Assembly (NCBI GenBank): GCA_963799045.1
Contig: CAWCVN010000007.1
Coordinates: 779,594-843,593, forward strand
Direction of reading: 5' to 3'
DNA: 64,000 nt
Source of the DNA: DASRSS01 sp963799045
Lineage (GTDB): Bacteria; Actinomycetota; Actinomycetes; Mycobacteriales; Jatrophihabitantaceae
A program made the translations under genes and the position numbers. The notes beneath the pieces are model-generated. The model had not been told where the DNA came from and ran no database searches. It saw only the letters and a list, made by a program, of their open reading frames with translations. Below are positions 39,614 through 48,322 of this stretch, one piece after another. How positions within the stretch are numbered: position 1 is the stretch's first letter; every line of letters begins with the position of its first letter.

Positions 39614-40459
39614 CTACACCGTCGATCCGGATGGGCCCTGCTGAAGGTGCGCCCGCACTGCTGCCGCGAACCCGGCGGCGGTCATGGCCGTCAGGTGGCC
39701 GCGGCGGGGAATCACGTGGAGCACGCTGCCCGGGATCAGCCGTTGCGTCTGCTCGAGCAGCGGCCGCGGGTAGAACCGGTCGCGCGCCCCGGCGACGATC
39801 AACGTCGGCGCCTCGATGGCGCGGCCGCACGAGGCGAGGTCAAACTCGTCCTCGGCCTCGATCGTGGTTGCCATGTCCCCCAGCTCGTCGAGGTTTCTGC
39901 CCAGACGCGCCGCCAGCGGGGCCAGTGCCCGGGCCAGCGCCTGAGCGCCCGGGAACAGGATCCCGAGCAGCATCGCGGCGAGCGCCCGATCGCGGCGACC
40001 GGAGCGAATGTCTCGGGCAACCCGCTCCTGCATCCTCCGGGTCATTGCCGACAGCCGGCAGCCGGTACCGGCCAGCACGAGCCGCCGCACCGAGTCCGGA
40101 TGCTCCGCAGCGAGCTGCTGGGCGATGCTGCCACCGGTCGAGACGCCCAACACGTCGACCGGCCCGCTACCCAGCGCGCTGATCGCTTCGGCGTGCTCGG
40201 CGGCGATGGCCGCCATGGTCGTGCCCCGAGGCAGGCCCGGCCTGCGGTTGGCATAGATCACCGTGCGAATGTCCGCGAACGGGCGCGCCGAATACTCGGC
40301 CGAGCGCCGTGCGAGGTCCGAGTCGACGCCGACGACGGGCAGCAGGCCGCCGATGTACAACAGCGGCGGGCCGGCGCCCGCAACGAGCACCGGGAGCGGC
40401 CCGAGCACGCGCCGCTCCAACCTCACGTCCGGAACCGACGGGGCCGCCTCATCGCCCAC
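39614..40459 (-). CDS. Alpha/beta-hydrolase
   Basis: About 281 residues from GTG 40,459 (GAGGGGA just before). Nucleophile elbow VLGVSTGGSIAQQLA, HPDSVRRLVLAGTGCRLS, acid GARDRFYPRPLL and base IPRRGHLTAMTAAG give a complete triad. IYANRRPGLPRGTTMAAIA lies before the elbow. It resembles small-molecule esterase or epoxide-hydrolase-like proteins; substrate unknown. Divergent from the SGNH hydrolase; the start could lie further upstream because the frame is open to 40,726, but that sequence is not hydrolase-like. Confidence 0.8.
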   Translation of the reverse strand: MGDEAAPSVPDVRLERRVLGPLPVLVAGAGPPLLYIGGLLPVVGVDSDLARRSAEYSARPFADIRTVIYANRRPGLPRGTTMAAIAAEHAEAISALGSGPVDVLGVSTGGSIAQQLAAEHPDSVRRLVLAGTGCRLSAMTRRMQERVARDIRSGRRDRALAAMLLGILFPGAQALARALAPLAARLGRNLDELGDMATTIEAEDEFDLASCGRAIEAPTLIVAGARDRFYPRPLLEQTQRLIPGSVLHVIPRRGHLTAMTAAGFAAAVRAHLQQGPSGSTV

Positions 40460-40604
40460 TCCCCTCAGCGTGTCCGGCGCCTTGCCACGCTCGAAGCGCC
40501 GCAACGACCCTGCCACGGTTGACCTTGTGCAGGCGATCGGACGCGCCGGGGCATGCTCGTCGGGCGCGGTGGGGCTGTTGCGCTGAACCCGGCCGAGTGC
40601 TTGT

Positions 40605-40620
40605 GTAAGCGTGGGCTTAC
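40605..40620. promoter_or_regulatory. Palindromic operator-like site
   Basis: GTAAGC (40,605-40,610), GTGG, GCTTAC (40,615-40,620): a perfect 6-bp inverted repeat of the TetR-operator type, 41 bases before the SGNH hydrolase start in a divergent promoter region. The regulator is unknown. Confidence 0.4.
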
Positions 40621-40661
40621 GCGAATGCGCATGCACCGGGGCCTCCCGACAGGAGATGGTC

Positions 40662-41612
40662 GTGTTCATTCGACGTGCTACGGCGCTCGGCGCCGCACTG
40701 CTGCTGGCCACGATGGTCGGCGTCACGACACCGGCCGTCGCCAGGCCCGAGTCCAGGCCCGCCGCCGGGCCCGTGTCGCAGTACTACCTCTCCCTCGGCG
40801 ACTCACTCGCCTTCGGATACCAGCCCGACCTGGTCGCGGCCGGTGACCTCAACGCGGCCGACTACCGCGGCTACGCCGAGGACTTCGCCGCGATGCGTCC
40901 GCGGTTGACGCTGGTCAACTACGGCTGCCCCGGCGAGACCACCCAGACGATGCTGAGCGGTGGCTGCCCGTGGCCGGGCACCCTGCACGACTCGTACGGC
41001 GGCGCCGCGTCACAGGCGGCCGCGGCGGCTGCGTTCCTGCAGGCACATCCCGGGCGGGTCGGGCTGATCAGCGTGGACATCGGCTCGAACGACCTGCTCG
41101 CTCTCGTCGGGTCCTGCATGACGGCGAGCGACCCCGTCACCTGCGTCAGCAGCGGCGTACCGGCCACACTCGCCACGCTCGCCGCCAACTACGCAACGCT
41201 GCTGACGCAGCTGCGTGCGCTCGCCCCGAGGGCGCGGCTCGTCTTGTTCAACTACTACAACCCGCTGGCCCTCACGCTCCCCGGCAGCGACCAGCTGTCC
41301 GCGGTGGCCTCGGGCGTCGTCGACCAGCTTGCGGCGACGTTCCACGCCTCGGTGGCCGACGCCTTCAGCGCGATCAACCACGCCGCCGGGTCGCCGGCCG
41401 AGCGTGCGTTCCTCTGCGCGCGGACCTGGGAGTGCACGTCGTTCCAGAACATCCACCCGACCGACCTCGGCTACCGTGCCCTGGCGATCGCCCTGCTGCA
41501 CGCGGTCCACACGACGGCAGCCCCGAGCACCCCGCCCGGCGGCCGCGAGCGCGCGCGCCGGGGGCACCACCACTCGACCGATCGGACGCAGCACGGCTGG
41601 GGCGTGAACTAG
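40662..41612 (+). CDS. Secreted SGNH/GDSL hydrolase (lipase/esterase)
   Basis: About 316 residues. GTG 40,662 is preferred because AGGAG (40,651-40,655) is at ideal spacing; ATG 40,656 is too close to it. Signal peptide RRATALGAALLLATMVGVTT, then block I YLSLGDSLAFGYQP (nucleophile Ser), block III DIGSNDLLALVG and block V IHPTDLGYRALAI with catalytic Asp/His. Cys pairs fit an exported, disulfide-bonded enzyme. The His/Arg-rich tail (RERARRGHHHS) is unusual. Substrate probably esters or lipids. Confidence 0.85.
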   Translation: MFIRRATALGAALLLATMVGVTTPAVARPESRPAAGPVSQYYLSLGDSLAFGYQPDLVAAGDLNAADYRGYAEDFAAMRPRLTLVNYGCPGETTQTMLSGGCPWPGTLHDSYGGAASQAAAAAAFLQAHPGRVGLISVDIGSNDLLALVGSCMTASDPVTCVSSGVPATLATLAANYATLLTQLRALAPRARLVLFNYYNPLALTLPGSDQLSAVASGVVDQLAATFHASVADAFSAINHAAGSPAERAFLCARTWECTSFQNIHPTDLGYRALAIALLHAVHTTAAPSTPPGGRERARRGHHHSTDRTQHGWGVN

Positions 41613-41617
41613 GGCCG

Positions 41618-41648
41618 GACCCTAGCGCAGCCCGCAGGGCGCTGGGTC
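41618..41648 (+). terminator. Hairpin terminator
   Basis: GACCC-T-AGCGC (41,618-41,628) pairs with GCGCTGGGTC (41,639-41,648) around a 10-base loop with one bulged T, directly after the SGNH hydrolase stop. Confidence 0.5.
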
Positions 41649-41659
41649 AGACTCGGTCA

Positions 41660-42382
41660 ATGCCTGTTGCCCGCGTCTGCCAGCCAGCGGCCACCGGGAC
41701 GACACTGCGTGGCCGGCCGCCGGCGGTTCTCGCATGGGCCGTGGCCGCCGGGGCGGTGGCCTTGGCGGTGGGCGGGTGCGCGGGCTCGTCGTCGCCACCC
41801 TCGGGCGGGAATCCCGCGGGCAGCGCCGGCGTCCCCGCCGCCGGATCCACCGCGTCCAGCCCGTCCGGCGGGTCCACTCCTTCCAGCCGGTCCGGCGCAA
41901 GCACCTCCGGACAGGGCTTCAACACCTCGCTGGACCCGTGCGCGCTGCTCACCGCCGACCAGGTCGCCAAGGCGATCGGCCTGAAGGTCAGCCACGGGTC
42001 ACCGGTGGCCAATACGGACACCAAGGCCTGCGGTTGGGACACCAAGTTCGGCCAGGGCGCGGACTACAGCTGCGCGACGGACGTGACCTCGGTGGTGCTG
42101 GAGCTTGTCACCCCGCCAGCGGCACTGAAGAAGCTGTACCCGACCGCGAGGTCCTACTTTGCCGTCGAGCTGACCACGTACAAGCGGCGCCCCGGCTCGG
42201 TCGCGCCGCTGTCCGGGATCGGCGACCAGGCCTTCGCGTGGACCATCGCCACCAACAAGGGCCTGGACACCCTCGCACTCAAGGGCAATGTCATCTTGCG
42301 GGTGTTCAGCAACTGTGGCCGCCCCGCCACGTTGCGGCCCGAACTCGAACAGCTCCTCTCGCAGGCGCTGACCCAGACCTGA
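41660..42382 (+). CDS. DUF3558-like lipoprotein
   Basis: A 240-residue protein. N-terminal hydrophobic segment VLAWAVAAGAVALAVGGC ends in a lipobox (VGGC), then a Ser/Gly/Pro linker (about 50 residues) and a folded domain starting LDPCALLTADQVAKAIGLKV, with CGWDTKFG and IGDQAFAWT, the DUF3558 pattern of actinobacterial surface lipoproteins (related to mycobacterial LppA-like proteins). Function unknown. ATG 41,660. It stands alone between two unrelated genes. Confidence 0.8.
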   Translation: MPVARVCQPAATGTTLRGRPPAVLAWAVAAGAVALAVGGCAGSSSPPSGGNPAGSAGVPAAGSTASSPSGGSTPSSRSGASTSGQGFNTSLDPCALLTADQVAKAIGLKVSHGSPVANTDTKACGWDTKFGQGADYSCATDVTSVVLELVTPPAALKKLYPTARSYFAVELTTYKRRPGSVAPLSGIGDQAFAWTIATNKGLDTLALKGNVILRVFSNCGRPATLRPELEQLLSQALTQT

Positions 42383-42437
42383 ACCGGCAGCACCGGTACA
42401 CGCGCCCAACGAGCCCGGGTACCGGCACACTGGTGGG

Positions 42438-42986
42438 GTGACGAAAGCGGAGGCGAACCCGGGGTGGCTGGTGCTCATCTACCGGATCCCGAGTGAGCCC
42501 ACTCGACTGCGCTCGACGGTGTGGCGGCGGCTGAAGGGGCTCGGCGCGATCTACCTGCAGAACTCGGCCGCGGCCCTGCCCGCGAGCACCTCGGCCGAGC
42601 GGGCGCTGCGCAAGCTGCGTCACGAGATCCTCGAGATGTCCGGCACCGCGGTCCTCATGTCCTGCGACGTGCTCGCCGGCGAGCAGGACGTCCGCGCCGC
42701 CTTCCAGGCCGCGCGCGACGACGAGTACGAGGAGATCGTCGACAAGTGCCAGGACTTTCTTGCCGGCATCGAGAAGGAGTTCGCCGACGCGCACTTCAGC
42801 TTCGCCGAACTGGAGGAGAACGAGGTCGACCACGTCAAGCTGGTGAACTGGCTGGCGAAGGTGCAGGAGCGCGATGCGTTCGCAGCTCCGGGACGGGCGG
42901 CGGCGGAGGCGGCACTGTCCAAGTGCGACGAGGCGCTGGAGAGGTATGCGGCCCGCGTGTACGCCGAGGAGCCCGACGTCCACTGA
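42438..42986 (+). CDS. ChrB N-terminal-domain protein (chromate-resistance-like)
   Basis: A 182-residue protein from GTG 42,438. WLVLIYRIPSEPTRLRSTVWRRLKGLGAIYLQNS is the typical opening of the ChrB N-terminal domain, followed by a long charged helical region with DDEYEEIVDKCQDFLAGIEKE. ChrB proteins sense chromate and regulate chrA in proteobacteria; actinobacterial stand-alone versions have unknown targets. No chrA transporter is seen nearby, so a chromate role is not supported by context. Confidence 0.75.
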   Translation: MTKAEANPGWLVLIYRIPSEPTRLRSTVWRRLKGLGAIYLQNSAAALPASTSAERALRKLRHEILEMSGTAVLMSCDVLAGEQDVRAAFQAARDDEYEEIVDKCQDFLAGIEKEFADAHFSFAELEENEVDHVKLVNWLAKVQERDAFAAPGRAAAEAALSKCDEALERYAARVYAEEPDVH

Positions 42987-42999
42987 CCCCGGATGCTCG

Positions 43000-43209
43000 T
43001 CAGCGGCGCCGGCGCACCGCGTGCCACAGGCTCATCGGCAGCAGCACCGCCACCGCAAGCGGCAGCAGCCACCACGTGGCCGATGTCTTCGCGCTGACGC
43101 CGTAGGTGACCGCTAGGGCGAGGACCACGCCGACGGCGATACGCCAGTCGTCACCGACGACGAAGTCGTACCAGAAGCGCCCGAAAGCCCGTACCCGCTC
43201 CACGATCAC
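43000..43209 (-). CDS. Small two-TM protein, last gene of iron operon
   Basis: A 69-residue protein from GTG 43,209, overlapping the stop of the COG4280-like gene (GTGA). RVRAFGRFWYDFVVGDDWRI precedes two hydrophobic segments (AVGVVLALAVTYGVSA and WWLLPLAVAVLLPMSLW) and a basic tail HAVRRRR. No named family recognised. Its coupling makes it a likely accessory of the upstream membrane protein. Confidence 0.65.
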   Translation of the reverse strand: MIVERVRAFGRFWYDFVVGDDWRIAVGVVLALAVTYGVSAKTSATWWLLPLAVAVLLPMSLWHAVRRRR

Positions 43210-43979
43210 GACACCTCCACGACTGCACGGCCGGCGACGGCGGGTTCCTGCCGTTGGCGCAGCGCACGCAGCACCGCGACCAGCCCGAGCGCGAAGACCG
43301 CGACCGAAGGCACGACGGCGAGCAACGCGGCGTCCGAGCCGGGCCAGTGCGCACCGGCCCCCTCGGCACCCCAGAACATCCCGAAACCGCAGAGCATGAC
43401 CCCGACGGCGAACTTCATGGTGTTCTCCGGCACGCGGGCGAGCGGCGCGCGCACGGCCGCGCCCAGCGCGGCCACGAGCGCGACGGCGCTGACGGCCGCG
43501 ACGGCAGCGAGCGGCACGTCGTGCTGGTTGCTGCCGAAGGTCAGCGCGATGAACGCGACCTCGAGCCCTTCGAGCACGACCCCCTTGAACGACAGCGTGA
43601 ACGCGTACCAGTCCCGAATGCCGTGCCGGCTGACACTCGCCGCCGAGCGCGCTGCGGCAACCTCGTCGCGGAAGATCTGCTCCTCGTCGTGCAGCGCTTT
43701 GAACCCGCTTGCCCGCAGGATCGCCTTGCGCAACCACTGCAGCCCGAAGATCAGCAGAAGCCCGCCGACGACGAGTCGCAGCGGGCGCAGGGGCACGGCG
43801 GACAGGGCCGGGCCCAGCGCGGCGACGACGGCGGCGAGCAGCACCAGCCCCGCGTACACACCGCGCATCGTCGAGCGCCAGTCCCGGGTCGTTCCGGCGG
43901 CGAGCACGATCGTGGTGGCCTCGACGGCCTCGACGGTGCAGGCCAGAAAGACGGCGACGTACAGTGCCGCGGCATTCAT
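43206..43979 (-). CDS. COG4280-like membrane protein, possible metal/iron permease
   Basis: A 257-residue protein with six to seven membrane segments. Two acidic repeats resemble metal-permease motifs: TVEAVEATTIVLAAG near residue 17, and LEGLEVAFIALTFGSN in the middle. The second resembles the EGLE motif of FTR1-type iron permeases and COG4280 proteins. A long cytosolic loop (HDEEQIFRDEVAAARSAASV) separates the halves. ATG overlaps the stop of the ABC ATPase (ATGA) and its own stop overlaps the next start. Tight coupling to an iron-type ABC importer suggests iron transport; that is inference. Confidence 0.7.
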   Translation of the reverse strand: MNAAALYVAVFLACTVEAVEATTIVLAAGTTRDWRSTMRGVYAGLVLLAAVVAALGPALSAVPLRPLRLVVGGLLLIFGLQWLRKAILRASGFKALHDEEQIFRDEVAAARSAASVSRHGIRDWYAFTLSFKGVVLEGLEVAFIALTFGSNQHDVPLAAVAAVSAVALVAALGAAVRAPLARVPENTMKFAVGVMLCGFGMFWGAEGAGAHWPGSDAALLAVVPSVAVFALGLVAVLRALRQRQEPAVAGRAVVEVS

Positions 43980-45190
43980 CGGGTCAGCTCCTCGGCGGGA
44001 ATCGGCGTATCGGTGTGGCGCAGCGACTCACTACTCCTGCGCTTCGTGTCGTGTTGCACTATAGACCTAACAGCCGTTGCATCCAGCTCGGTGGTCGGAG
44101 CGCCCGCGAAGGCGGTACAGCCGTCCGGGTCGACGGCCACCGTGCACGCGCCGCCGCGTGGCCACGCCCGCGCGTCGAAGACCGAGGTCAGCAGCGTTTC
44201 GCCGCAGTCGAGGACGTGGTCGTACCCACGGCCCCGGTAGGCGGTGTCGACGACCCGGGCCGGCATCGCCCCGGTGGTCGGGGGATCGTTCGCCGGGAGC
44301 AGGACCGTGGCCCCCGGACGCACGTACACCGTCACGGCGTCGCCGCCCCGCACGGTGCCCCCGGGCCGGCAGGCCAGCCGGTGCGGCCCGCACTGCACGA
44401 TCAGGTGCTCGCCGCGCCGCCCCATGACCCGGCCGGTCAGCTGGCCGGCGATGCCGGTGAACCGCGCCACGAACGGGCTGCCCGGGTGGCGGTAGATCTC
44501 CTCCGGCGGGCCGAATTGCTCCAAGCGGCCGGCCTTCAGCACGCCCACGCGGTCGGCGAGTGCGAACGCCTCCGCCTGGTCATGGGTGATGTACACGGCG
44601 GTGCAGCCGCTCTCCCGGGTGACGGTGGCGATCTCCAGCCGCATGCGTTCGCGCAGGTCGGTGTCCAGGTTCGACAGCGGCTCGTCGAACAGCAGCAGCT
44701 CAGGGTCGGCGACGATGGCACGGGCGAGGCCGACCCGCTGCTGCTCACCGCCGGAGAGCTCGTTCGGGTAGCGCCGTTCGTAGCCGCCGAGCCCGACTCG
44801 CTCGAGCGCGGCGCGGGACCGCCGATCGACGGCGGCGCGGTCGAGCCGTCGCCGGCGCAGCGCGTACCCGATGTTGCCCAACGCTGTCAGGTGCGGCCAG
44901 AGCGCGTAGTCCTGGAAGACCATGGCCAGGTTGCGGCTGTTGGGCGGGACGTGCCGGCGCGGCCCGCTCACGCACTCGTCGTCGAAGTGGATCGTGCCCC
45001 GGTCGAGTCGCTCGATGCCGGCCACGCATCTGATCAGCGTGGACTTCCCCGAGCCGGACGGGCCGAGCAGCACGGTGAACTGCCCCGCCTCGATCTCGAG
45101 GTCCACCCCGTCGAGCGCGCTCGCCTCGCCGTAGCGTTTGACCGCGTCACGGATGCTGACATGGCGCCCTGGTGACGGCTGCGCGGTCAC
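43976..45190 (-). CDS. ABC transporter ATPase, FbpC/PotA type (ferric iron)
   Basis: A 404-residue ATPase from GTG 45,190: Walker A LLGPSGSGKSTLI, Q-loop MVFQDYALWPHLT, signature LSGGEQQRVGLARAI, Walker B ELLLFDEPLSNLD, H-loop YITHDQAEAF, then a C-terminal TOBE-like domain (HPGSPFVARFTG, QLTGRVMGRRGEHLIVQ). This is the FbpC/PotA subgroup. With a permease of the FbpB type and an extracellular binding protein upstream, ferric iron is the likely cargo; thiamine or phosphonate importers share the architecture. Confidence 0.85.
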   Translation of the reverse strand: MTAQPSPGRHVSIRDAVKRYGEASALDGVDLEIEAGQFTVLLGPSGSGKSTLIRCVAGIERLDRGTIHFDDECVSGPRRHVPPNSRNLAMVFQDYALWPHLTALGNIGYALRRRRLDRAAVDRRSRAALERVGLGGYERRYPNELSGGEQQRVGLARAIVADPELLLFDEPLSNLDTDLRERMRLEIATVTRESGCTAVYITHDQAEAFALADRVGVLKAGRLEQFGPPEEIYRHPGSPFVARFTGIAGQLTGRVMGRRGEHLIVQCGPHRLACRPGGTVRGGDAVTVYVRPGATVLLPANDPPTTGAMPARVVDTAYRGRGYDHVLDCGETLLTSVFDARAWPRGGACTVAVDPDGCTAFAGAPTTELDATAVRSIVQHDTKRRSSESLRHTDTPIPAEELTR

Positions 45191-46968
45191 GACGCGGCCC
45201 CGACCCTGCGCCAGCCGCGGGGAGCGAGCAGGCCGAACGCGAGCCAGGTCGCCCCGACGACCACCAGTGCGAACAGCACGGCGAGCACCTCCATGGCGGT
45301 ACCCCCGCCGAAGTCGTAGTTGGACAGGGCATGCGTGATCCCGACCGAGACCGGGGGGTGACCGGGCGGGTAGAGCAGCTGCGAGACGGGCAGCTCGAGC
45401 AGCGTGCCGGAGAAGGTCAGCACCCACGCCGCGATCAGCGGCCGCGCCAGCAGCGGCGCGACCGCACGCAGCCACGAACCCACCGCGCCCGTCCCATGCG
45501 CACGCGCGGCGTCACGCAACGAGTCCTGCGCCTGGCTGACCGCACCGATCAAGACGCGGGACGTGGACGGCAGGGCGGTCGCAAGGTAGCCGAGGACCAG
45601 CAGGGTGGTCGTGCCGTAGAGGTGAATGCCCAGGGTGTTCGTCAACGGAAGGTTGTAGGCGAAGATGTAGCCGGCGGCGAACACGATGCCCGGCAGCGCT
45701 ACGGCGGTCAGCAGGGTGAGATCCAGCAACCGCGCCGCCCGCCCGCCACCGCGCTTGGACAGCAGCCGCGCCGCCACGGCGGCGAGCACCACGGCCACCG
45801 TGGCGGTGATGACGGCCAGCTTCGCCGAGAACAGCAGCGAGCTGCGTAGCGCCGGCTCGTCGAGGACACGTCGGTAGTTCGACAGGGTGATCGCGTGTCC
45901 CCCCACGAGCGTGCCGAGCCCGTTGATCAACGACGCGGACACCGCGCCGAAGATCGGAATCCCGAGCGAGAAGCCGACGAGCGTGGCGAGCAGCGCCACC
46001 GCACCGGCCTTCCTGCGAGGGCTCAGCCGGTGGCGACGCACCGCACGCGTGCGGCCACCGAGAATCTGGTAGCTGCGGCCGCGCAGTGCCCGCGACTGCG
46101 CCAGCAGCGCGAGCCCGGCGGTGAGCATCAGCAGCCAGCTGACCGCGGCCGCGACCGGGAACCGCACCGGGAAGCTGTCGATCGCGTTGTAGAGCACGTA
46201 GGTCGCGACCGGGAAGTGGGCATCGTTCGCGAGAGTCGCGGCGACGCCGAAGTCGCTGATCGACTCGGCGAACACGATCGCCACGGCCGACCAGATTGCC
46301 GGGGCGAGCAGCGCGGTGACCACCTTCGCAACGGCGGCCGTGCCGCCGCCGTACACCCGCACGGCAGCCTCGAACTCGTCGCCGAGCCCACGCAGCGCGC
46401 TGGAGATCGCGAGATACGCGAACGGCACGCCCTTGACCGTCAACACGGCCGTGACGCCGAACGGTCCGTAGAACAGCCCGCGCAACCAGGCCGCGTCCCA
46501 GCCCATCACCTCGAGAACGCCGGAGGGTTCCAGCAGCCGCTCGATGCCGAGGGCGACCAGGTAGGACGGCGCGAGCAGCAGCGCGAACATCGCAGCGGAC
46601 CACGCGCGCCGCCCCGGGACATCCGTCCGCTGCACGAGCCAGGCCACGGCGAACCCGAGCGCGGTCGCGGCCGCGGCGGCGGCGACGCCGACGCCGAGCG
46701 AGTCGAGCAGGCCGCGCAGCAGCGATCCGTGCAGGGCGGTCGAGAAGCCGGACAGGGTGAACCACTGCGGGCCCTGGTCGAGCAGCCGCGGCGAGAACGC
46801 GACGGCAAGGAACAGCAGGATCGGCAGCACCAGCGTGACCGCGATCAGCGCCCAGAACAGCAGCATCGGAGTATGCCGGAGCCGCCCCCAGCCGAGGTGG
46901 CGCAGCGCCTCGCGCGCCCGCCCCGCGGTGGGCGGCAGGGCGCGCGAGGGCTGCGTGATGGTCGACAT
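45187..46968 (-). CDS. ABC permease, FbpB-type double-domain
   Basis: A 593-residue permease with two six-helix halves, each with a BPD_transp_1 loop: EFEAAVRVYGGGTAAVAKVV around residue 195 and DSLRDAARAHGTGAVGSWLR around 480, both EAA-like coupling motifs. Such fused permeases are typical of FbpB/ThiP ferric iron and thiamine systems. The stop overlaps the ATPase start (GTGA). It starts at ATG 46,968, 11 bases behind the binding-protein stop. Confidence 0.88.
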   Translation of the reverse strand: MSTITQPSRALPPTAGRAREALRHLGWGRLRHTPMLLFWALIAVTLVLPILLFLAVAFSPRLLDQGPQWFTLSGFSTALHGSLLRGLLDSLGVGVAAAAAATALGFAVAWLVQRTDVPGRRAWSAAMFALLLAPSYLVALGIERLLEPSGVLEVMGWDAAWLRGLFYGPFGVTAVLTVKGVPFAYLAISSALRGLGDEFEAAVRVYGGGTAAVAKVVTALLAPAIWSAVAIVFAESISDFGVAATLANDAHFPVATYVLYNAIDSFPVRFPVAAAVSWLLMLTAGLALLAQSRALRGRSYQILGGRTRAVRRHRLSPRRKAGAVALLATLVGFSLGIPIFGAVSASLINGLGTLVGGHAITLSNYRRVLDEPALRSSLLFSAKLAVITATVAVVLAAVAARLLSKRGGGRAARLLDLTLLTAVALPGIVFAAGYIFAYNLPLTNTLGIHLYGTTTLLVLGYLATALPSTSRVLIGAVSQAQDSLRDAARAHGTGAVGSWLRAVAPLLARPLIAAWVLTFSGTLLELPVSQLLYPPGHPPVSVGITHALSNYDFGGGTAMEVLAVLFALVVVGATWLAFGLLAPRGWRRVGAAS

Positions 46969-46978
46969 CGCTGCGGAA

Positions 46979-48103
46979 CTACTTGATGTTCGAGTCGAAC
47001 CAGGTGTTCACCTTGCTCTCCAGCGGACCCCAGTAGTACGGGTCGATCCGCTGGTAGCCCGCGGGAAGCGCCGGCAGCGTGCTCGGCGGCTTCACGCCGG
47101 TGACGATCGGCCAGAACAGCGAGTCCCCACCCGGGTCACCGGCTTGCATCACCGCCTGGCCGGCAGGAGAGAGGACGTAGTCGATGAACCGCTCGGCCTC
47201 GGCCTGCACCTGCGGCGAGGCACCCTTGTCGATCGCGATCGCGCCCGGCAGCAGCGTGGGCTTGGGCAGGTAGACGATCTTCGGGGCGAACTTGGAGCTC
47301 TTCTTGGCGCTCAGCACCTCTCCGGTCGCGGCCGAGCTCTGGATCAGGCCGTAGTCGATCTGGCCGGTCTCGAGTGCGTGCAGGGTGTCGCCGTTGGTCG
47401 GGTAGACGTGCAGGCCGTTTGCCTTCAGCTGCGAGAAGTAGTGCTCGCCCGCCGCGACGCCGCCGCTCTGACCGCCGAGCTGGTTCATCAGGCCGGCGAC
47501 GAACGGGTACGTGGGCCCGGACTGCGCGGGGTCGTTCATGCCGACCTTGCCCTTGTAGGCGGATCCGAGCAGGTCCTGGTAGGTGCTGGGGACCGCGGAG
47601 ACCGCTGCGGCGTTGTAGATCAGCGCGGCCATCACGGTCGTTCCGGTCGGGACGTACGAATGGTCGCTGGGGACCAGCGCCTGCCCGGCCGCGGTGAACT
47701 GCGCGTGCGGCGTGTACGGCTGCAGCATCCCCTGCTTGTCCAGCGCGGCGAAGGCGGTGTCGCCGTCCACCCAGAGCAGCCCCCACTGCGGGTTGTTCTT
47801 CTCCGCGGCGACCTTCGTCAGCAGCGGCCCGGTGCTGTCGTCGTCGAGGTTGACCGGGACGCCGGTCGCCTTGGTGAAGGCCTTCGCCATCGCCGCGTCG
47901 TATCCCTCGGCCGCGTACAGCGTCAGTGGCACGGTGCCTGAGCCGGCGTTGGCCGAGCTGGTGGTGCCGGACGAATCCGTCGTGGTCGAGGGGTTCGTCG
48001 CGGCGTTCGCCTTCGTCTGTGCGCTGCAGCCGGCTGTGGCAGCGAGCGCCGCGACAGCGGCGAGCGAGCACGCCACGGCTGCGATCCATCTGGAGATTTG
48101 CAT
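46979..48103 (-). CDS. Extracellular solute-binding lipoprotein (ferric iron type)
   Basis: About 374 residues from ATG 48,103. Signal helix ACSLAAVAALAATAGC with lipid-attachment Cys, a Thr/Ser-rich spacer, then a periplasmic-binding fold of the FbpA/family-1 type: LTLYAAEGYDAAMAKAFTKA, GLLWVDGDTAFAALDKQG, LLGSAYKGKVGMNDPAQSG, GLHVYPTNGDTLHALETGQI and YGLIQSSAAT. The ligand is probably Fe3+ given the FbpB/C partners. First gene of the operon; its promoter carries an inverted repeat. Confidence 0.85.
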   Translation of the reverse strand: MQISRWIAAVACSLAAVAALAATAGCSAQTKANAATNPSTTTDSSGTTSSANAGSGTVPLTLYAAEGYDAAMAKAFTKATGVPVNLDDDSTGPLLTKVAAEKNNPQWGLLWVDGDTAFAALDKQGMLQPYTPHAQFTAAGQALVPSDHSYVPTGTTVMAALIYNAAAVSAVPSTYQDLLGSAYKGKVGMNDPAQSGPTYPFVAGLMNQLGGQSGGVAAGEHYFSQLKANGLHVYPTNGDTLHALETGQIDYGLIQSSAATGEVLSAKKSSKFAPKIVYLPKPTLLPGAIAIDKGASPQVQAEAERFIDYVLSPAGQAVMQAGDPGGDSLFWPIVTGVKPPSTLPALPAGYQRIDPYYWGPLESKVNTWFDSNIK

Positions 48104-48143
48104 GGAAGCCAAGCCTTTCCTTACAACGGTCGTCACATCGTCG

Positions 48144-48159
48144 TCTAACAGTCGTTAGA
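48144..48159. promoter_or_regulatory. Inverted repeat in iron-operon promoter
   Basis: TCTAAC (48,144-48,149), AGTC, GTTAGA (48,154-48,159): perfect, 41 bases before the binding-protein ATG on the minus strand, overlapping a TTAGAC element that could be the -10. An operator for an unknown repressor; it is not an obvious IdeR box. Confidence 0.45.
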
Positions 48160-48322
48160 GACCTTCGATGACGAGCGTGGCCAGGAATGGGGCGGACGGT
48201 AGCCGGTCGGTGAACAGTCGCCGAACAGTCCCGCCTGCCCGGTCGACGCCGGGACTGTTCGGCCACCGGCCTCGCTCGCTATGGTCGGCCAGTCCCGGTT
48301 CCGCCGTTGCCAGGAGGTCGTG

